Positions 60,569 through 64,000 of a stretch of DNA of 64,000 nt are shown piece by piece. This stretch comes from Ligilactobacillus araffinosus DSM 20653. Lineage in GTDB: Bacteria > Bacillota > Bacilli > Lactobacillales > Lactobacillaceae. Position 1 is the stretch's first letter. The number at the start of each line of letters is the position of its first letter. Position numbers and translations under genes: made by a program. The notes under the pieces are model-generated. The model worked only from the letters and a program-made list of their open reading frames with translations, had not been told where the DNA came from and did no database searches. The DNA is taken from NCBI RefSeq assembly GCF_001435375.1, contig NZ_AYYZ01000025.1, positions 62,001 to 126,000 of the forward strand, read 5' to 3'.

Positions 60569-60900
60569 TTTTTTTTATTATCTTCTTTTATATCTTCTTC
60601 CTTGATACCCATTAAACTCATTGCGATTTTGTTAGCTGTATCAAGTAATTCATCTTGCGATAAATCTTCTAATTCATCTGTTTGTTTATCATTTAATTTC
60701 AATAATGAAGAAACATAATTAATGGCTTCATCAAATGTATCAAGCATTTGTTCAACTAATTCTTCATCAGTTTTATTTTCCATATCTCCATTTTGAGAAA
60801 ATACAAGTTGTAATTTATACGTCTTTCTCATGTTCTTTACAGATTGTTTAATGTCATAAGTTTTCTTTTTAAATGGTAATTTTTCTAAAGTAATCTTCAT
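60565..60900 (-). CDS. tail assembly chaperone G protein
   Basis: A 111-residue acidic protein (MKITLEKLPFKKKTYDI to KEEDIKEDNKKK). The 0-frame ends in AAA AAG TAG, and the heptamer A AAA AAG at 60574-60568 lies directly before the stop. It is the classic -1 slippery sequence (as in dnaX), and slipping joins it to the T frame. The frame opens at a TTG five codons earlier, but GGAGG precedes the ATG at 60900. First gene of a unit behind a CGTTATAA element. Confidence 0.85.
   Translation of the reverse strand: MKITLEKLPFKKKTYDIKQSVKNMRKTYKLQLVFSQNGDMENKTDEELVEQMLDTFDEAINYVSSLLKLNDKQTDELEDLSQDELLDTANKIAMSLMGIKEEDIKEDNKKK
60568..60574 (-). promoter_or_regulatory. programmed -1 ribosomal frameshift site
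   Basis: Slippery heptamer A AAA AAG within an A8 run on the minus strand, one codon before the G stop. The -1 frame is open for 74 codons past it. Confidence 0.8.
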
Positions 60901-60929
60901 TTTTCGTACCTCCAATTTTTAATTCACTT

Positions 60930-60937
60930 TTATAACG
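60930..60937 (-). promoter_or_regulatory. CGTTATAR element, copy 6 (tail chaperone unit)
   Basis: Minus strand CGTTATAA, with a T5 tract 7 nt upstream and a 16-nt leader before GGAGG. Confidence 0.65.
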
Positions 60938-60960
60938 CAAAGGTAAAAATTTTAGAGTAT

Positions 60961-60988
60961 AAAAAAAGAGAACCAATTAAGGTTCTCT
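60961..60988 (-). terminator. terminator after the major tail protein gene
   Basis: AGAGAACC (60967-60974) pairs perfectly with GGTTCTCT (60981-60988), followed on the minus strand by T7. The arms are the same as those of the terminator at 60311-60338. Confidence 0.88.
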
Positions 60989-61012
60989 TATATATGAAGA
61001 TTACTTACTTAA

Positions 61013-61660
61013 TTACTTGCCTGTTGAGCTAGAACCTGTTGAAGTTGCAGCAACACTAGCCTTACCAGAATCAGTAATTAATGTCTGACCAGGGCAAAGT
61101 TGGTCAAACAAGCCTTTCATTGTAAATCCTTCATCTTCGTCGCAAGCCACGATATAAGGCATATCACTTGTACGTGGTGAAGCTAAACCTTCAAATGATA
61201 ATTCGTCATTTACGCGGTTTGTTTTCTTTGAGGTATTAGTTTGCATGTTTGCACCTTTTGAGGTTGCAACTGCTTTCCCCATACATGTATAAGCATAGTG
61301 CTTCATATCTGGTAATGGACTACGGGCGATAATTATGCTGTATGTATTTGTCATTGAGTCAACATAACCTACTCCACTCTTTTCACGTCCAAGCACTTTA
61401 TTTTTAACATCGAATGGCAAGTTGTTAAATGAAACGTCCATTGAGGCTGTTGGAAGAGCTTTTATAAAATCCAATTCCTTATTGTTACCGTCCAATTCTT
61501 CCCCGTTTTTTGAAGTTTGGAAATTTACACTTGAAGTACCAAGCATTTCATCAGTAACTTCAATCATACCAGTTGTAAAGCCTTTAGCTTCATCTGTTAA
61601 AATGTTTCCATCTGCGTCCTGAACGCCAAGATATACCCTATCAATACCAACTACTGACAT
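61013..61660 (-). CDS. major tail protein (tail tube)
   Basis: A 215-residue protein of the phi13-type major tail family: GIDRVYLGVQDADGNILTDE at the start, VNFQTSKNGEELDGNNKELD, and a lysine/threonine-serine-rich flexible end. It polymerises around the tape measure. It is followed by the strongest type of terminator seen in the late region, consistent with high transcript levels. AGGAGG precedes the ATG. Confidence 0.85.
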   Translation of the reverse strand: MSVVGIDRVYLGVQDADGNILTDEAKGFTTGMIEVTDEMLGTSSVNFQTSKNGEELDGNNKELDFIKALPTASMDVSFNNLPFDVKNKVLGREKSGVGYVDSMTNTYSIIIARSPLPDMKHYAYTCMGKAVATSKGANMQTNTSKKTNRVNDELSFEGLASPRTSDMPYIVACDEDEGFTMKGLFDQLCPGQTLITDSGKASVAATSTGSSSTGK

Positions 61661-61676
61661 TTTGCATTCCTCCTAA

Positions 61677-62045
61677 TTAATCTGTATACTTTAATTTTTC
61701 GATATAAATTGAATTAAATAATTGCCCAGTGTCTGGGTCTGATACCCAACCACCGAACGTATAACATTCATATTGATTGTTTTCAAATAACCTAAAAAGG
61801 TCTATCTGAAATTGCTCAGTGTCAAAATCAATATCTTTCTTTAAAAAGATTTGAAGTTGTAACTGAGTATTTATAGCGTTAAATCTATTGTTTCCCTCTT
61901 CATCTGTTTGTACTTGAACCTCTCTAAGTAATGCAATGGTTTTATCGGTTGTATTCACTGCGCTATCGGGAATCTGGTAAGTATAAACCTTATCAATATG
62001 AGGGAATCCTGTTAATAGTTTTTTAGTATCTGTTATTGTACTCAT
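61677..62045 (-). CDS. DUF806-family tail completion protein
   Basis: A 122-residue protein (LLTGFPHIDKVYTYQIPD, TQLQLQIFLKKDIDF, YECYTFGGWVSDPDTGQLF). Sequence and position between the gp10-like gene and the major tail protein match DUF806, the tail terminator of Gram-positive siphoviruses. Its ATG overlaps the upstream stop by 4 bases. Confidence 0.8.
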   Translation of the reverse strand: MSTITDTKKLLTGFPHIDKVYTYQIPDSAVNTTDKTIALLREVQVQTDEEGNNRFNAINTQLQLQIFLKKDIDFDTEQFQIDLFRLFENNQYECYTFGGWVSDPDTGQLFNSIYIEKLKYTD

Positions 62046-62488
62046 TCGTTTCCTCCCCCTTGCTTACGGTTTATAATCTCTTTTAGCTTTTCCGCATTAG
62101 CATTTAAAACCCTATTCTGTACGCTATTGTTAGCAAACAGTTTTGAGTAAAAGTTTAAATGATTATTACCAAACTTCTTACCTTTTTTACGTGGGTAATA
62201 CTTTGTACCATCATTCATAAAACGCATGATATAGGCTTTCTCACTATCGTAACCTACTACTGAACTACCATTCTTATTACCGTCAATATCGGTATTTTGC
62301 ATTACAACATGATTTTTTGCATGGTCTGAATTACGGTCTGAAACAGGGGTTACCTTTTTAAGTTCAGACTTAAAGACCTCTGCTCCTGCTTTAGTAACTT
62401 CTGCTTGTTCATCTACACTTAACTCAGTAGCCTCTTGTACTTGATTTATCCAATTCTTTAATTGATTGCTAAGTTCTTCATCAGCCAT
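62042..62488 (-). CDS. HK97 gp10-like head-tail / tail completion protein
   Basis: A 148-residue protein starting MADEELSNQLKNWINQVQEA, with a helical N-terminus and KKVTPVSDRNSDHAKNH, GYDSEKAYIMRFMNDGTKYYP, typical of the HK97 gp10 family. The frame extends upstream in the neighbouring gene, but AGAGGG lies 8 bases before the ATG at 62488, which overlaps the upstream stop by 8 bases. Confidence 0.82.
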   Translation of the reverse strand: MADEELSNQLKNWINQVQEATELSVDEQAEVTKAGAEVFKSELKKVTPVSDRNSDHAKNHVVMQNTDIDGNKNGSSVVGYDSEKAYIMRFMNDGTKYYPRKKGKKFGNNHLNFYSKLFANNSVQNRVLNANAEKLKEIINRKQGGGNE

Positions 62489-62852
62489 TACCATTACCCT
62501 CTTTCTTAGTAAGAGTAATAAGGTCATAGCTGTTATAAGTTTCATCATCAAAACTAATATCAATAATGCGATAATCTACACCATTAATAGTTGCTATAAG
62601 ATAATCAAACTGTTCAAGGCGTTTATCATGTCTGATAGCAATATTAAAAGAATTTTCATACTGAGTACCAAGCACTGAATACTTTTGATTAAGTGTTTGT
62701 TTTACTTTTGCAAAACGCTTTTTAAATTCTTCATGCTTTACAGGTTCTTCAATACCTGTATAAGGGTTCTCTTGAGTAGTGAGAGTTGAAAAAGTAACAG
62801 TAGATTTAAACTGATAAGGTTGGAAACGATTTTTAGCTATCTGTTTCATCAT
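62481..62852 (-). CDS. head closure (head-tail joining) protein
   Basis: About 123 residues, starting at one of three ATGs in a row (62855, 62852, 62849). I take the middle one, 7 bases after GAGGTG. The protein (FQPYQFKSTVTF, KKRFAKVKQTLNQKY, NSFNIAIRHDKRL, DYLIATINGVDYRIIDIS) has the layout of Phage_H_T_join proteins such as SPP1 gp16. It caps the connector and gates DNA. The start overlaps the connector gene by about 20 bases. Confidence 0.8.
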   Translation of the reverse strand: MMKQIAKNRFQPYQFKSTVTFSTLTTQENPYTGIEEPVKHEEFKKRFAKVKQTLNQKYSVLGTQYENSFNIAIRHDKRLEQFDYLIATINGVDYRIIDISFDDETYNSYDLITLTKKEGNGNG

Positions 62853-63144
62853 CATTTCCCACCTCGCTATATTTAGCCTGTAAAGGAGCAACATAACTAA
62901 GGAAACCGAATGAATATCCATTAGCTAACTCTCTATCATAGTACGTTTGAGTAACCAATGTACGTAAAGCCATGATAAATTGATTATCTGCCTTTAAATC
63001 GTCATAAGTTAAACTCTGATTAATACCATTAATGATTGTGGCAATACTACCATCAACAATAGCGGTTAATTCTTGCATTGTTTCAGGGTCATCATCTAAG
63101 TGTAAGTAAGTTAGCATAGAATTAATAAAATCATCTTTTTCCAT
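62833..63144 (-). CDS. head-tail connector (gp6/gp15-like adaptor)
   Basis: A 103-residue alpha-helical protein (FINSMLTYLHLDDDPETMQEL, FIMALRTLVTQTYYDRELANG) of the phage gp6-like DNA-packaging/connector family, which docks under the portal. GAGGAGG precedes the ATG. It follows the major capsid gene after a 127-bp gap that has small inverted repeats (for example AGGTTAA/TTAACCT near 63226-63248) but no gene. Confidence 0.8.
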   Translation of the reverse strand: MEKDDFINSMLTYLHLDDDPETMQELTAIVDGSIATIINGINQSLTYDDLKADNQFIMALRTLVTQTYYDRELANGYSFGFLSYVAPLQAKYSEVGNDDETDS

Positions 63145-63271
63145 TTATTGCACCTCCTCTATTAACCGCCCCTATATAATAGGTACTGTGTATTTCGATA
63201 GGCGATTTGTTTTAATTAACTTATAAGGTTAAATGCTGAACTTAACCTCTGAATGCGTTTCTCAGCACTAA

Positions 63272-64000
63272 TTACTTACCTGCGCTAGCTGATACAGCTT
63301 TTGGTGCTGTAAATGTACCAAAGTAACCAGCCTTTTCATCAGCCTTTACAATGTTCATACGTACATATACACCTAATACTTGTTCAAAATATTGATTTTC
63401 AGTCCAATTTACTGACATGTCGTCCTTGTATGCTTCCAATACAAAGCCTTTAAGTGAGCCGACAAAGAATTTTGTATCTCCATCTGAACCTAAGATTGTA
63501 TCAGGAACAACGATTAATTCATGTCCGAACAATGTCTTACCTGAGGCTGTTGTAATATCGTCATGTAATAAGTAACGTCCTTCTGCGTCTTTCATTGTGT
63601 CAATAACGTTGAACATTGAGGCTGTAACAACGAACTTAACATCATCGCCATAAGGGATTAACTTGTTAGATAAAGCCTTAATACCGTCTAAATCTGATAC
63701 TGATTCAGCTGTAGCTGTTTGCAATACAGCACCGATAGCCTTTTGAGCCGTTTGCTTGCGCACTTCTTGTACATAGTCAGATAAAACAGAACTAATATCT
63801 GGGTAATCTGAAATCATTTCCTTAGAAATTGGTAATGAACCACGATAAGTTGAAAGTTCATAAGTTACCTTATTAATTGTTGCGTTTGCAATGTTAGGAT
63901 TTTCTTGGAGCTCTTGAGCCGTTGCTAATACTGCTGTTGCTTTTTGCAAAATAGGTAAGCGACCTGCTGGAGCTGTTACTTGAACCTTATTTACATATCC
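63272..64000 (-). CDS. major capsid protein, HK97 fold (5' end beyond the right edge)
   Basis: The frame is open to the last base of the window, so the N-terminal part is missing. Visible are APAGRLPILQKATAV, NKVTYELSTYRGSLPISKEMISDYPDI, RYLLHDDITTASGKTLFGH and VNWTENQYFEQVLGVYVRM, the pattern of HK97-type major capsid proteins. It ends SASAGK. A TTG at 63949 inside the visible part is not the start, since the frame runs on upstream. Confidence 0.88.
   Translation of the reverse strand, partial: GYVNKVQVTAPAGRLPILQKATAVLATAQELQENPNIANATINKVTYELSTYRGSLPISKEMISDYPDISSVLSDYVQEVRKQTAQKAIGAVLQTATAESVSDLDGIKALSNKLIPYGDDVKFVVTASMFNVIDTMKDAEGRYLLHDDITTASGKTLFGHELIVVPDTILGSDGDTKFFVGSLKGFVLEAYKDDMSVNWTENQYFEQVLGVYVRMNIVKADEKAGYFGTFTAPKAVSASAGK

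Larger units (their letters stand above)
45780..64000. mobile_element. siphovirus prophage, late-gene end (continues beyond the right edge)
   Basis: From about 45,780 rightward every gene is a phage capsid, tail, lysis or accessory gene in the typical siphovirus order, read on the minus strand. Integrase, regulators, replication and terminase genes would lie beyond base 64,000. The left boundary is inferred from the end of mscL and the tandem repeats at 45780-45823. I could not define an exact attachment core because the other end is missing. No tRNA gene is seen at the junction. Confidence 0.9.

Overview
The window is a low-GC Gram-positive chromosome, most likely a member of the Lactobacillaceae (Bacillota). 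The evidence is the two DNA polymerase III alpha subunits (DnaE start and PolC), HrcA/CIRCE heat-shock control, a rimP-nusA-ylxR-ylxQ-infB-rbfA-truB-ribF cluster, a membrane-associated pyrH-frr-uppS-cdsA-rseP-proS-polC cluster, and a Gram-positive siphovirus prophage. I cannot fix genus or species from sequence alone. Nearly every gene is on the minus strand; only a DUF2929-like gene, a TauE-type permease and mscL are on the plus strand. No tRNA, rRNA or CRISPR array was seen.

Host part, 1 to about 45,780. 1-874 is the 5' end of dnaE. 995-1192 is a small membrane protein gene, followed by a structured intergenic stretch that may encode a small RNA. 1637-4240 is clpB and 4352-5086 a permease. 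5208-9981 is the dnaJ-dnaK-grpE-hrcA heat-shock operon, with a CIRCE operator at the hrcA promoter and a second, degenerate CIRCE further upstream. 10090-17088 is the translation and transcription-factor operon. 17193-24213 is a polysaccharide or teichoic-acid glycosylation operon (GtrB-like GT2, two GT-C-like membrane proteins, and a YfhO-family gene that is broken in this sequence). 24469-25575 is an O-acyltransferase. 26372-28064 holds three tandem paralogous small membrane proteins of unknown function. 28571-39062 is polC-proS-rseP-cdsA-uppS-frr-pyrH. 39178-45063 is lipoate ligase plus the complete pyruvate dehydrogenase complex (E1alpha, E1beta, E2, E3). mscL, on the plus strand, is the last host gene.

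Prophage part, about 45,780 to the right edge, continuing beyond it. The late region is read on the minus strand, so gene order from the right edge inward is: major capsid, connector, head closure, gp10-like, DUF806-type tail completion, major tail protein, tail chaperones (G and a -1 frameshifted GT), tape measure with a lytic transglycosylase domain, Dit, Tal, a GH43-like beta-propeller protein, a BppU-type baseplate protein, two small proteins including XkdX, a collagen-repeat baseplate protein, a clan GH-A-like glycoside hydrolase, an XhlA-like protein, a holin, and a secreted GH25-LysM endolysin.

The most unusual signal is in how this prophage late region is cut up. Six times an intrinsic terminator is followed within about 45 bases by a T-tract, then the octamer CGTTATAR, then (in five of the six) a 16-18 nt leader before the Shine-Dalgarno sequence of the next gene. 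Two of these leaders are identical over 31 bases. This looks like a repeated terminator-plus-start (or RNA-processing) module that divides late transcription into about six units. It could reflect a dedicated phage late-promoter system. The same phage carries two candidate polysaccharide-active enzymes in its tail module and a row of 11-bp tandem repeats at its edge.
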